DNA from: Dendrophyllia cribrosa
Lineage: Eukaryota > Cnidaria > Anthozoa > Scleractinia > Dendrophylliidae
DNA: 64,000 nucleotides
Assembly (NCBI GenBank): GCA_024195265.1
Contig: JAJLRJ010000002.1
Span: 47,239,371-47,303,370, forward strand
Direction of reading: 5' to 3'
The notes below the pieces were generated by a model. It was given only the letters and a program-made list of their open reading frames with translations, was not told the origin of the DNA and made no database searches. Position 1 is the stretch's first letter. Every line of letters begins with the position of its first letter. Below are positions 1 to 11,962 of the stretch, piece by piece. A program made the translations under genes and the position numbers.

Positions 1-653
1 TGTTCGTAAAAATGTTTGTTGAATCAACAGATAATATAACAAACCATTGAAGAAATGCACTGCCTTTTTGGTCGTTTTGTCTTTGGATCGAGAACCCAGT
101 CAAATGCAACGCATGCGCAGTTGATCAAAAAATTGTGACTGGATGTTTTAGCGACTTTCCTAGGAAACGTGCTGATTTCTACGAAACCACTCATTAGAAT
201 TTCACGAAATTTGGCACAATAATAGTTCCGAATATGCCGAACTCACCTGCCATCAAAAATTTGAAATCTAACAGAGGAGATTTTTACAAAACCTACACAT
301 ATTAAACCACATATTACGGAAGATCCCTCTGTCAAAATTACATGAGACTAGTGTTAACATGCAAATATTTTTACGAGTTTACTGGAGTCAAAAGATGGAC
401 AAAATCTAATGACTAGATTTTCTAAAAATAAACGAAACCAAATATTGCAGGCTCATTTACAATCCACCGTATTACCATGGCAACACCCTTAAATCTCAAC
501 AAAAATATGAAAATATATAGCTTGTTGCTTAATCGTATGCCTCACCAATTTTGGACGCCCAGACGTTAGTGGTTTTAAAATGACAATGGATGATGCATAG
601 GTACAGTGAAACTGTGTTCAGCCACCTTAAATGGATGTTTTGTTTGCTGTCAG

Positions 654-3600
654 GGATTTGATGGCTCCATTGTAGCAGAGAATTTTAGTTCATCTGATCC
701 CAGCAGCAACGACCCCATGATGCATGGCGAGCTGGATGATGGTGGAGGCTTGGTATCATTTCATAGAGTAAGTTGGAATTGTTGTTATACATAAATATTA
801 TTATAATTTTTATTTGACAATTTTACCTGACTAAATTATAGCGGAGCACTAGCCGGACCGAAGGCCCGGCTGCGCAGCCCCATACTCATAGAACCTATGC
901 CGTCATTTTTCATGGTCATGGCTAGCGGTATGTTTCGCGGGCGCTGTCTGCAACAAAAACATGTGTGTCGCGCAAGGCTAGCGCGCATGCGTGTATGACG
1001 CCACACAACATCCGGGATCTTAGCGGAGGACTAGCTCGCGGGCGCGTATGACGTCGCAAAACATGCCCGTACGACGTCATGTTGAAACCAAAGCGAGGCT
1101 TTTTTTTCGCGCGGTTACACGGCCGAATGTCACGTCAGCTGGGAAAACACTGATGTTTTGCTGTGTTTACTGAGCGAAGAAAACGGTTTAAATTAAAGTC
1201 GTTATTTTCCTGCATTTTTTCGTGGTTTGCTACTCAAGACAGGGATGCTAATTAAGGGATACTCAGAAGCCGCTTTAGTGGAAAAAGAAGAGCTTTCAGG
1301 GATAAAATCTTGCTTCGAGGAACTATATACGTTTTTAGCAATGCGAGAGATGGGTTCGTTCTACGGACTTCAGCACCAAAGCGGAGATTTAAAGAATTTC
1401 CAAGCACAGTAGTCGCCGGAGGGACTTAAAGGTAAAACAAATTACATTTTTCGATGGGAATTTATCTTGATATCAATCTGTGATTGACTTTTTGTTAATG
1501 TGTTCTCGTTAGTTTTGGAGAGTTGTTTTTAAACGTGTTGGTATTAATTTCTTGAATTTCATCGAAGACACGGGTCGGCCTCGATGCGCGTTTTGCGTTT
1601 TGCTTTTCAACATAAACTAATGGAGATTTGAATAAAATTTTTCGAAAGAAGATTGTGTTGTCCATTTTTATGTGTTTGTTCATTCATTACATAGGTTGAA
1701 AAGCGATTTTATGGAAACAAAACAAGACTTGAATTTTATTATTAATATGCAAATATGTTTGTGTATTTTTGGCAATTTTGATTTCCAAATCAGTTTCTCA
1801 GGCATTTTTTGACAAGCTACAACTGTATTTTTTAACAGTAGTCGTAATAGTTATTCTAGACGGAGAAAAAGTTGTTTTTGTGAACTTTTGTACGGTCTAA
1901 ATGTACTGTGCAGACGGTCGGGTAATACTGTTTTTGAGAATTGCTAAAATTGAAAAATAGCCCGGTCGTCAATATTAATCTTAATTCTTGTGCTTCCGAC
2001 CTTTCACCTATTAGTTAAGTTTCATCTTAGTTAAGCTTGTTCAGAGGGTCTTCAGAGGGCGCCGCTGTTAGGCTAAGCCTAACTATATATATTAAATCTA
2101 AACCTGTATTGAGCAGTACAGTAGTAGGCTGTAGCTGACCTACATTGTACTTATCATAGCTATAGGCACATTGGTACTTATAATGTATCAAGGTGCCAAC
2201 AAAATGACAAAATGTAATCATAAAAGTTACTAAAAAATTTTCTAAACATCTCCAGTCAAGTCTGTCATAGTGGAAACCCCTGTAATATATTATAAGGCAG
2301 ACATCTCTTATAGGCGAACAGCAGTGATTGGCTCAGGTTCTGGCCAAATTTTACTTGTCTTTCTGTAACTTAGCTGTCTATGATGCGAACACCGCTCTAC
2401 TGTGGACAGCTAGAGCAGGTTTCGAGGGTGTCAGCCTTAGAACAACAACAACTTTATTTGTACTCTGTATTCATTTACATAAATTTACAATAAGTAGTAG
2501 AATTAAGGGAGAGTAGTGGCTGCCCGAGACAGAGTAGATTCAAAACAACTCACATAGATACAAAACAACGCACGTTCAAGCAAGAAAGAAAACACATTAA
2601 GTGAAGTGCTATTCTGTTGCAGTCGTCAATTCTCTGCGGCGGAGAATATTTCGCTAAGTAGTTTCATTCCTAGCCGTGGAAGTAGACATTTGTTGCAAGT
2701 TTAGATTAGCTTTAGATGGAGTGAAACATTCTCTTACGTTTTGAAAAACACACTTCACGACCTTTTTATAGGTGAGTAGGTTTGGTGTTGAACAAGGTGT
2801 CTTCCCTGAAAATGAAGAGAGATTTAATGAAGATATGAACCCGTACGGAGCTGGGACATTCATGTATCGTGCTTATGGTAAGAGAAAGAAAGAAAACAAA
2901 AGGTTTTGATAAAATTCTCGGGATTCTGTTTCTGGATCCTGTGATAACAGGCCTTCACTGGAAATGTTATGGCAGACAAGATAATGAAATGCAACCAATT
3001 AGCTGTAGTACTGGAAATGTCGTATTATTATTCTCACAAGTGTCTTTACAAGTGTCGACTAGAACTATTACTAAGTGATGTTTTAACATAAAAGACTTAA
3101 ACACTTGACAGTGTTTTGCGGCATGTTGATGTAATAGGAGCTGATATTTTAATTTGACTCAAAACCTTTTTTTGACGCATTGGTAGCTAATTTCCTTGTA
3201 ACGATAGGCGACATTCTCTTTTAAAATCGTCGAATTATAACGATTTTTAACACAAAAATTTGGTGTCGGCAATTAGCTACAGGTTTAAACAACTCAAAAT
3301 GTGCAATCTCCGAAAGCATTGAAAACAAAAAATCTCATGGCTAAATTCAATAGAAGAGAGGTAGTAGAAAATGTACGTTAGAAAGTTCTGAAAGTCAAAG
3401 CAACTGACACTATAGAGCGTTTTCACTTGACGTCATAGCCGCCATATTGGTGTTCCCGTACAAAAGAATTTTAATTAACTTCTTTTGTTAGGAACACCAA
3501 CATGGCTGCCATGGCCTTTGTCATTTGAGTCCCACGGGACTGAAGGTCACGTGAGTGAAAACGCTCTATTGATTAACTGTATCTCAGCTACAGGTGGCGA

Positions 3601-3824
3601 GTTTTCCAAAGTAAAATTGGAGGAAAGGAGAAAGGAAAAAGAGGAGAGAAAGGAAATGTGGCGAGCAGTGTTGTCACGGGAACAAAAAGAACTTCAGCTT
3701 GAGATGTCGCAGTACGATGATATTCTTCTGGTTGATGTTATAGATGTGTACCGCAATCTTCCCAGGAAACTACTCAAGTTTTATTCGTGGTACGAGCCGA
3801 GGTTTTCAGACTTACTGTTCAAAC
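654..3824 (+). CDS. GT31 beta-1,3-glycosyltransferase, B3GALNT2-like (internal exons, partial)
   Basis: Three exons can be joined in phase: 654-767 (acceptor TTTGCTGTCAG, donor GTAAGT, phase 0), 2772-2877 (acceptor CTTTTTATAG, donor GTAAGA, phase 1) and 3594 to about 3824 (acceptor CAGCTACAG). The first two encode acidic extracellular-type sequence (ENEERFNEDMNPYG). The third has a charged stretch (EERRKEKEERKEMW) followed by the GT31 core YDDILLVDVIDVYRNLPRKL and then KFYSWY and LLFK, which normally precede the catalytic DDD. Family knowledge: B3GALNT2 adds GalNAc in the ER during O-mannosyl glycan synthesis on alpha-dystroglycan. The N-terminal exons are left of the window. The exon carrying DDD and everything after it were not found; they may lie in the N gap, or the copy may be dead. 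The last donor is weak (aaac/GTGTGA), and a hairpin element sits 13 bases beyond it. Confidence 0.6.
768..2771 (+). other. Intron of the GT31 gene with a CpG-rich patch
   Basis: Intron between two phase-0 exon ends. Positions 840-1180 are much more GC/CpG-rich than the surroundings and hold two imperfect copies of a unit beginning GCGGAG(C/G)ACTAGC, plus TATGACGTCGC and ACGACGTCAT, which resemble cAMP-response-element cores. No gene is seen here; the ORFs at 1227 and 1495 are short and unsupported. Confidence 0.45.
3415..3566. mobile_element. TA-flanked palindromic MITE (GAGCGTTTTCAC family)
   Basis: Ends are GAGCGTTTTCACTTGACG and its near-complement at 3543-3566, flanked by TA on both sides. 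The interior carries mirrored CCGCCATATTGG/GGTGTTCC motifs. It ends 27 bases before the acceptor of the third GT31 exon. A second member is at 48785-49112. Confidence 0.75.
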
Positions 3825-3836
3825 GTGTGACCATTT

Positions 3837-4018
3837 TTAATGGGCCATTTCCGAGTTACGTTATTCCTCGTTGTCAAAGCGAGGCTTGGTGCAAAACCTT
3901 TCATATGGAAATTAGTTTTATTTGCATTTGAATAAAAACTCATTTACATATGAAAGGTTTTGCACCTAGCCTCGCTTTGACAACGAGGCGTAATGTAACT
4001 CGGAAATGGCCTATTAAT
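3837..4018. mobile_element. Hairpin MITE abutting the GT31 exon
   Basis: Near-perfect foldback: 3840-3917 (GGCCATTTCCGAGTTACG onward) is repeated in reverse complement at 3946-4012. The arms are about 70-80 bases and nearly uninterrupted. Both ends read TTAAT, so the insertion probably duplicated TA or TTAA. Confidence 0.8.
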
Positions 4019-4827
4019 TTTTATGTTTTATGGAGATCAGTGACGGTAACCTTGGTCATATTCGTAATCTCGGTATTGGCATGGTACTGGCTTGTAGTCG
4101 AAGCTCGCGCTAGGTAACTTTTGACTTGCAAAGATTTTTAATGATATTTCCCCGGTTGAGCCTCCATTACAAGCTAGTTCCAGTTCATCACCCAAAAAAC
4201 GAAAACAATGTCTTATACGTCCGCCATATTGGGATGTAGACATGGCGCCCGAATCCTTGGGATTCGAAAAGAATGCTTAAGGTCAGCGGCAGATGCAATT
4301 GGATTCACGTGCGCGCTATTGTTGCTATGACAAAAAATCCGTTTCCGGATTCAGCGTCTGATCTTCGATATGAATCTGGATTCGGATTTTCTCAAAGAAA
4401 TACACCCTCGCTTTGCTCAAGAACTAATGGGCTGGGTGTTATAACGCTCCGAGAAAAACACCTAGCGGACACAACTTTATTAACTTGGCTATTGTGCTAC
4501 CCCCATGAAACAACTTACAGCTTTTGAATTAGAAAAAGTTCATTTTAGGGGCTATTGGGATAAAAGAAGGTGGCGAACGATGCCAACCGAGCGGGGCCTG
4601 GGAGGGGAATGGGCCTGATTTCCTTTTAACCCAATATTCCCTAAAAGGAGAGGCGGCATGTATGTCTCGGAACGTGTAACAGGATTGGCTGAGAAGACAA
4701 TAGAACAAACAACGGAACAATGGACCGTAGCCCTGAAAACAGTACATCTGCGTGATACCCAGGTCCAATGAAATTAGAGGTTCTAAAGAGGTATACAATA
4801 AACTGCAGGGCTGATCTGACTACTTAA
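4019..4827. other. No gene recognised; interspersed repeat at 4529-4798
   Basis: Short ORFs only. The stretch at about 4739-4790 recurs in the opposite orientation at 62660-62715 (shared words TCTAATTTCATTGGACCTGG and ATCACGCAG), so it belongs to an interspersed repeat. Confidence 0.4.
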
Positions 4828-5205
4828 ACACGGACCCGCGCTATAAAAGGAACCTTGGCCTGACCAAGCCGCCAGTCATTTCACACTTGACACCGAACTG
4901 TCAACATCACGTGCATCCGCTCGCCAATGGAGAACCGTTACTGGCGCGAAATTCAAATTTGGCTAGCTAAAATATTATATTCATGCTAAAAGGCGCATAA
5001 ATTCAAATAATGTTATTAGTTTTATTTTCGTGAAAGATAAATTCTATACAAGATTGAGCTGGTGAAGGTAGAATTAGACCAATTTTGGGGGGCAACGGTC
5101 TTCCTCCGTGTTGCTCTCAGTGTTAGCCATCTTTGATTAGCCGTTGAAGCAGTGATGGTGTGTCAAAGGGGGCGGAGCTATCCCTTTTATAGCGCGGGTC
5201 CGTGT
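4828..5205. mobile_element. TTAA-flanked TIR element with a TATA box in each end
   Basis: Left end ACACGGACCCGCGCTATA and the complementary right end are flanked by TTAA at 4824-4827 and 5206-5209. Each TIR contains GCGCTATAAAAGG, a consensus TATA box pointing inward. No coding capacity is visible in the 378 bases. Confidence 0.75.
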
Positions 5206-5761
5206 TTAAAAAAAGACTGCGAGACACCATCACGACAGAAACCGATAAAGTATTTAGTAGGATCGCAACCGTGGACAGCCGTTTCGTTGTTATTGCAACT
5301 CGTCAGCACGGTGTAGTGAACTAAATGTCGTCAGCAAGAAGCCAGCGCAAATAGATTTCACAATGACCCGTTCACCATATCAGGTTCCGTACTATGTACT
5401 CACTTGTCACTCGAATCTCGCGCTGCCACATCACGTGATCCGAGAAACAAAGAGCCGTTAGCAGCAGATTTCACGTTTCTGGAGAGGTGCCTAGTATCTG
5501 TAAAATGAGCCTGTCCACAGACTACCACTATGTCATATACCAAACGGTATTGGTTTTTAGAAAAAGCTTGTTGCTCCATCAGCATGGAGCCCTCATCACG
5601 TGTAATCACTTCTACACTGGTGATGGGACATTTTTACATTTGAATTTTTTGCAATCAGGAGCCAAAAGCTGGCAACTGGTAAAGAAGTGACATTAATATT
5701 CCCTTCTTGAGAAAGATGTAATGTTTATCACGTTACGAGCGTGGGACAACGAAAAAAATCT

Positions 5762-5838
5762 GAGTCCCCAACAGGATTGGAGCCTATGACCTTCCGCACA
5801 CCGGTCGGATGCTCTAACCACTGAGCTACGAGAGACTC
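5762..5838 (-). tRNA. tRNA-Thr-like sequence (pseudogene or SINE head)
   Basis: On the minus strand the 77 bases fold as a cloverleaf: a 7-bp acceptor stem (GAGTCTC with GGGACTC allowing one wobble), D arm GTAGCTCAGTGGTTAGAGC, anticodon stem TCCGA/GCGGA with loop CCGGTGT (anticodon GGT, Thr), and T stem ATAGG/CCTGT. Position 33 is C instead of U and the T loop is CTCCAAT instead of TTCGAAT, so it is unlikely to be a working tRNA. Related Thr-type copies lie at 41388-41458 and 41662-41732. Confidence 0.55.
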
Positions 5839-5881
5839 GTGGCGAACTAGGCCACATACTCGGTTCGTATATGGCATATAC

Positions 5882-6381
5882 NNNNNNNNNNNNNNNNNNN
5901 NNNNNNNNNNNNNNNNNNNNNNNNNNNNNNNNNNNNNNNNNNNNNNNNNNNNNNNNNNNNNNNNNNNNNNNNNNNNNNNNNNNNNNNNNNNNNNNNNNNN
6001 NNNNNNNNNNNNNNNNNNNNNNNNNNNNNNNNNNNNNNNNNNNNNNNNNNNNNNNNNNNNNNNNNNNNNNNNNNNNNNNNNNNNNNNNNNNNNNNNNNNN
6101 NNNNNNNNNNNNNNNNNNNNNNNNNNNNNNNNNNNNNNNNNNNNNNNNNNNNNNNNNNNNNNNNNNNNNNNNNNNNNNNNNNNNNNNNNNNNNNNNNNNN
6201 NNNNNNNNNNNNNNNNNNNNNNNNNNNNNNNNNNNNNNNNNNNNNNNNNNNNNNNNNNNNNNNNNNNNNNNNNNNNNNNNNNNNNNNNNNNNNNNNNNNN
6301 NNNNNNNNNNNNNNNNNNNNNNNNNNNNNNNNNNNNNNNNNNNNNNNNNNNNNNNNNNNNNNNNNNNNNNNNNNNNNNNNN
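5882..6381. other. Assembly gap, 500 N
   Basis: Exactly 500 unresolved bases, the size conventionally used for scaffold gaps. Missing GT31 exons or the first CAP-1 exon could lie here. Confidence 0.95.
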
Positions 6382-8192
6382 GTTTTAAAAATGTACCATT
6401 GGTCTTTGTTCCTGCCTTTACTTTTTAGTCCCTGTTTTTAACGCCTTCTCAAATCAACTTAGTTTCTAAAAACACATTTGGCGTTTATTGAAGAAAATAT
6501 TGTTTACCATGACAAAAAAAAAAATCTTACAACTTATTGTTTTTTTATCGGTATATAATGTTCAAGCTTAAATTAGAGGCATCTTTTCCATCATTTCGCG
6601 AGCAAGTTTCTCGAGTACTTACATTTGTAAGTTAAATTTGTTGCCACAGTTTGCCCTTGATTTTTCAAAAGAAACTTAACGCCTATATCGTTCTTTCTTT
6701 CATCCAATTTCAATTCGCATTTCTTAAATCTCTTTTATTTTATTATGATTTAGTCAAGGGGATAGAGCAGTATTTAAGCTTTTAATATAAACTAAGCTCC
6801 CTTCAACTTGAAAACGAAACAGTTAGAATAACACCATTTTAAACTATGATATAATTGTGTTTTAAAAGACCCATTCTCTGCGATGTTCATATTATTCAGT
6901 TGATGCAGGACCCCTCCTTGCAAATGAGACAGCCACAACTTAAGTAATGATCCGCATAAGAAGGATAGTGCTGAACGGCAATGCACGATGTAATGTCGAC
7001 TATTTTCATTGTTACAACTAGTGATCTCATTTGCCTAGACTCAAAAACCGCTAAAACGTTAAGGTTCAAGGTGCATTAAGTGTAATTTTTTTAAGGTTTC
7101 AAGTATTTTAAGAGCCAATCGCACAACATGCAATCTTTAAAAGATATTGTATTTGGGGAACTTCATCAAAGAAGCAAAATTAGTAGCTATTGTCTTCTGC
7201 TATTCTGATTGGTTAAGCACGAACATTTCCTAAACTATATTTGACGCAATTGGATTTTGTGTATTTTTATAATGAAATATAATTATGAACCATCAGCCCT
7301 TCCTTTATTCTTGAAACCAAAGATAATTCTATGTGGGAAAGAGCCAATGCCGCAGAACAATGAAATTTACTATAGTTCTTATGTGGAGCATTACTTTAAA
7401 ATGAAATAAAAATAATTGTCTTGACGTGGCGCACCATTTCCCGACCTGTCATATTTTTAACGTAGAAGCTGCTTTGTTTTCTTGGCAGGGTTATCACAAA
7501 AGTTTCGCTTTTGTCGTTTCTGGGGACATATTTTATTTATGATGGTAAGTGATGATTGCGATTAGTTGTTACTGTAAATACTGGCCAGTTTCTTCCAGTT
7601 TTATTCATTCCATTACCATCCGGCCCATCCTCAGCCAAAAAGACAGTTTTTTACATCTTCAATGCTTTCGTCTAAAAATTCGGTTAAGAAAAGGAGACCA
7701 TTATTTTTAGGTTTCCATCGTCGGGACTCAATACAAATACGAAGTTTTTTGTCTCTCCAAAGGGATACCAAAAATATGCGACATTGCTTAATTAATATCT
7801 CAATTATAGTAGCATCGCTATTGCCGATGTTGTCATGGTCACGGTCATTTGTCACGGTCCCAAGTACAGTAAAAGACCATCTGAGCTGTTAAGGGGGCAC
7901 CGTCACGGCAGCTTTATTCATTTTTGGTCAAAAGCGTGCCATGATACCTTTATATATTTACATTATAATCAATTCCTGAGGGAGGAACAAATCATGATCA
8001 AGTTTAGTCCGCTTTAAAAACGAAAATGCGAGAACTTGAAAAAAGTTAGGCTAATTTTTTTGTGTAGTTTGCCATTCAGTCAGACACAATTCGTCTATTC
8101 GTCTATGGCTCAGATTATCCCCCCGTCTGTTATTGTCTGTGCATCATGGTGCCCTGACCTGATTCAGCTGACCACAAGTTTTATTTATTTAA

Positions 8193-8223
<31 letters not shown>

Positions 8224-8969
8224 ATTTAATTTAATTTAATATATAGATTGAATTTGTGAGTGTGTGTTTAGAATCTGTACATATTTTATATGTAAATTAT
8301 TCTTAGATTAATATTTAGCGATTTATTAGTTTATTTAAATTATTTTATTGTGCCCTTACTTAGTGGTTTTATTACTGCTATTTGTACATTTGACACCTGA
8401 ATAAAGTTATTATTATTATTATTATTATTATGGTTAGAGACACTTATTGGCAATTTTGGCACTTTAGGGTGGTACATGTAATTTATCACAAAGTTGCAAC
8501 ACATGTTTCGCTTTTTCTTGTTGCAAACACACTGAAATTGGTTTTATGACACCAAATCTCTGCGACTTCTCCTTTTGTCCTAAGTGGTTAGAGTCGTAAA
8601 ACGGAATCCTAACACATGTCAGCTGACAATGGATTGTAATGGCTGAACGAACTATCCTTTTGCTTGTGTAATCTTCAATTATTTGTTCCAATCGACACAA
8701 TTCAGTTTAATGGTACTGTTTGTGTACTTTGTCCATGACTATTTGTATACAGCTTTGTCGATATTTATTTGATATTCTTAAGTTGTCGCGTGCCTGGTTG
8801 GTATAATAACCTGTTTACTACTGCCATTTCTGCTTGAGTCCCTTTGAAATATATCACATTGTGGCAAATAGGGTACTTTTAACAACGATAACCAGCTTTA
8901 GACTACATGTTTTGCAAACTTTACTTCTCTAAACTGTATTACTGACACTGACAGTTCGTTACCTTTCAG
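6382..8969. other. No gene recognised; AT-rich, with LINE-like 3' tail and microsatellites
   Basis: Only short ORFs. An (AT)n run lies at 8199-8222. At about 8380-8432 the sequence GACACCTGAATAAAG followed by (TTA)n looks like a LINE 3' end. The missing CAP-1 signal-peptide exon should lie between here and the upstream gap, but no convincing ATG, hydrophobic stretch and phase-1 donor combination was found. Confidence 0.4.
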
Positions 8970-11873
8970 TCAATGGACAAGGAAATGTTTTAACACCGGA
9001 TAATTACAAACTTTCTGGCTCCATGAATGTTTCACCCAATGGTAAGATTAATTTGGAACTAAACCCTGTTAAGGGGCGCAGTGCAGGTCCACCCAATCAG
9101 CCACCCAGCATTGGACCAACTGTGGGCACTGGTACCGGGCCAACTACAAGAACAGAACCTAGCTCACTTCCTACAAATCTTCCAGCTGGTCCAAGCGTTG
9201 GAAGCAGTTATGCAGGTATCAGTTTTAGAGATGAAGTCTATTTATTTCATACAACAACACAGTGACCCTGATAAACGCTGTTAGTTCAATAAGCGGAATC
9301 GGAAACTATAACTAAAGACTTAACGGGAAGGATGTAATTTGCCGTAAGTATCTAACGTAAAGTTATAGAACATAGGTGGTTTCAAAATGTAGTAAGAACA
9401 AAACGAGACCAATTAGACAATAGTCAAGGGGAGGGGGGGGGGGGGAGGTATTGATGTTTAATGTCCTTACCACACGTTGGCGTCTCTTGTGATCTATAAC
9501 TAACCAGAGCCACGAAAACAAATGAACTCAATTTTTTGTCAACTTTAGTTCACACATAACTGCTCTGTTTTTCTGGAAAACTGTCCTTAGGTAGAGTTAT
9601 GTGAACACTCGTGAAATTATGGGAGAACAAGAAATAGCTAACAGTAAATTTTATCAGAAGGTGAATGTTTCCATAGTTACCTTAAGGTGTTCCAGTTATT
9701 TATTACATCTAGTAAATCAAAAATATATATGTAATAAAAACTAGATGGGTCACTATTCCCGGAATGCGCGCGCGCTCGTGCACGCGGCGCAAATTACGTA
9801 ATTTATTATGCACGATAATGATGCGCAGTGCAAAACTAGGGTATCACCTCAAAGTCACTGTTTTGAGATTTTTCGGGAAGATATAGCGAATTTCTATATT
9901 CCTGATTTTCTGAAATGTGGCAAATATTTAAGATCTTAACTGGAATTTTAAATAAGAATAGCCAAAATTGAAAGTAAATGTTTTTTTAAGGATCTTCTTC
10001 ATTAAGGTGGCTCGATATAGTATTTTGGTTTCACTATATAGTATATTTGGAGACAAAATAAATAATACGCGATGGAGAGTACAGACATCTCCCAAAGTAT
10101 CATGTGCTAAAAAGCTCTTCATTAAAAAGATTTGAAAACCGATAGAAGATTGCTTCTACAGGGCTTCCCTCCCGGTCTGAGCGACTCGTGGCTACTTAAT
10201 TTTTGTGAGTGTTTTGACAAGGTATTAAATGGACTGTCGGCGAATATAATTTTTCATGGATGAAAGTGTTTCTTTTAACTCATACCTAGCACAGAGTAGC
10301 AATGTGGGAGAGTGAAAACAGAGAATTGTTGCCGATCAAAACATTTTGGCAATATTTGCACTAGAGAGAGAGTGATGAAATTTTGAATGCATTCGCTCAG
10401 ATGAACAGTCTGCACTGGAATATGTTTACTTTGAGCAAAGTTTTCTGGCCATTTATCGATTTCACTGACGTAGTAGCAGATGTTGCATTTTGGTAACACA
10501 TAGTGATTGTAAGTGTTTACCTGTTTAGTTATAGCTGCTATTTTACCTAAAGAAGTTGTCTCCGTCTCAAAAACTACAAATTAATAATCACTGTAGCCTT
10601 ATTGTTGTCTTTTGTTGAACGCCAGCTCGAAGATTTCCCAATTTTTTCTTTTGAGTATTTCTGATTTGCTGCTTCATTAAAAGCCATGAAATGTCAGATT
10701 CCTTTTTGCTTTTTATCGTCTGGTGGTTCGTAGCTGGATAACTATTTTTTTTTTACATTTTCTTATTTACTTCAGTGATAACGAGAATCGACCGCAAATG
10801 TCACGAAGTGGGTGGAAATATCGTGGCGCACACGCTCTGTTGCTCTTTGTCCTTATTAGAAGATGAATTATCTTTCCCAACACATTTTGCATTACTCTTA
10901 GAGGCTAGTTTAAGCAAATACACTGCCCCTAAAAACAGCCCAAAATAAACTCTCTCGTATTCAGAGGAAAATTGCGTCAATGCGGGGCTGAGTTTTCGAT
11001 CGCGAAACCATTCTTCGCTGCATTCTTGTGAACTTTGACGCCCTGTTCTCTATTTCTAGGTAAAACACATTACCACTAAAGAAAGACGAATGTGAACCTA
11101 GCTTGCATACACGCAAAAAACACAGTCTACCAGGCCGGCGCAAAAAACAATCGCGACAGGAGTGTGCGCCATGTTTGTTTATCTTTTTTCTTGACTCAAA
11201 ATTTTAAAAGTCCCGAGGGTAAATTAGAACCCATTCTGCGCGCGCCAAAAAAAATTATATCGAGACACCTCAATTACATTCCTGCCGTCTGCTTTGCCTG
11301 TAATCGCGGCTTCCTCCCATCCTTTCTTGATAATTGCGCGACGGTCATAAATCGTCATACAGATGCAAAATTCCTCGCAAAACTATCTGTTGATCTAAAA
11401 ACTGATATATTTTAATCTAAGAACCTACCTCGTAGCTTTTTGTCACAGGGCGCTAGCATGTTTAGGAAGTCTAATTTGTCAATGACGATATTACAGGGGG
11501 TTCACAGGAACAACGACTTGCACTAGAGGCACACAATGAATACCGACGAGTACACAATGCCCCTCCAATGCAGCTGGATTCGAAACTGAACGGTGATGCG
11601 CAGCTGTATGCAGAGACTCTTGCCAGAAAAGGCAAGCTGGAACATTCTAACAATAGAAATGGCGCGGGTGAAAACTTGGGACTGCAGTGTGTCAGCGGCA
11701 GCAGCGATGCAGCTTTAGTAAAGAAAGCTATCGATTCATGGTGAGTAAGTGTTCTTTTTTCCTAAGGAAGACTGCTACTTTCTATTGCAGCTTTTCATTT
11801 AATTATATCGCTTAGAGTATACTTTTGGCTTGTCTGATCCCCACAACTAAATCTCGAACAGTTCGAGTTTCCC

Positions 11874-11921
<48 letters not shown>

Positions 11922-11926
11922 TTTGG

Positions 11927-11962
<36 letters not shown>

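Noticed and set aside
5871..6428. 185-codon ORF across the N gap
   Set aside because: Almost all of it is unknown sequence.
7485..7543. Hydrophobic stretch before a good donor (GATG/GTAAGT), considered as the CAP-1 signal exon
   Set aside because: The phase-1 frame has no ATG after the upstream stop; at best it would be an internal exon.
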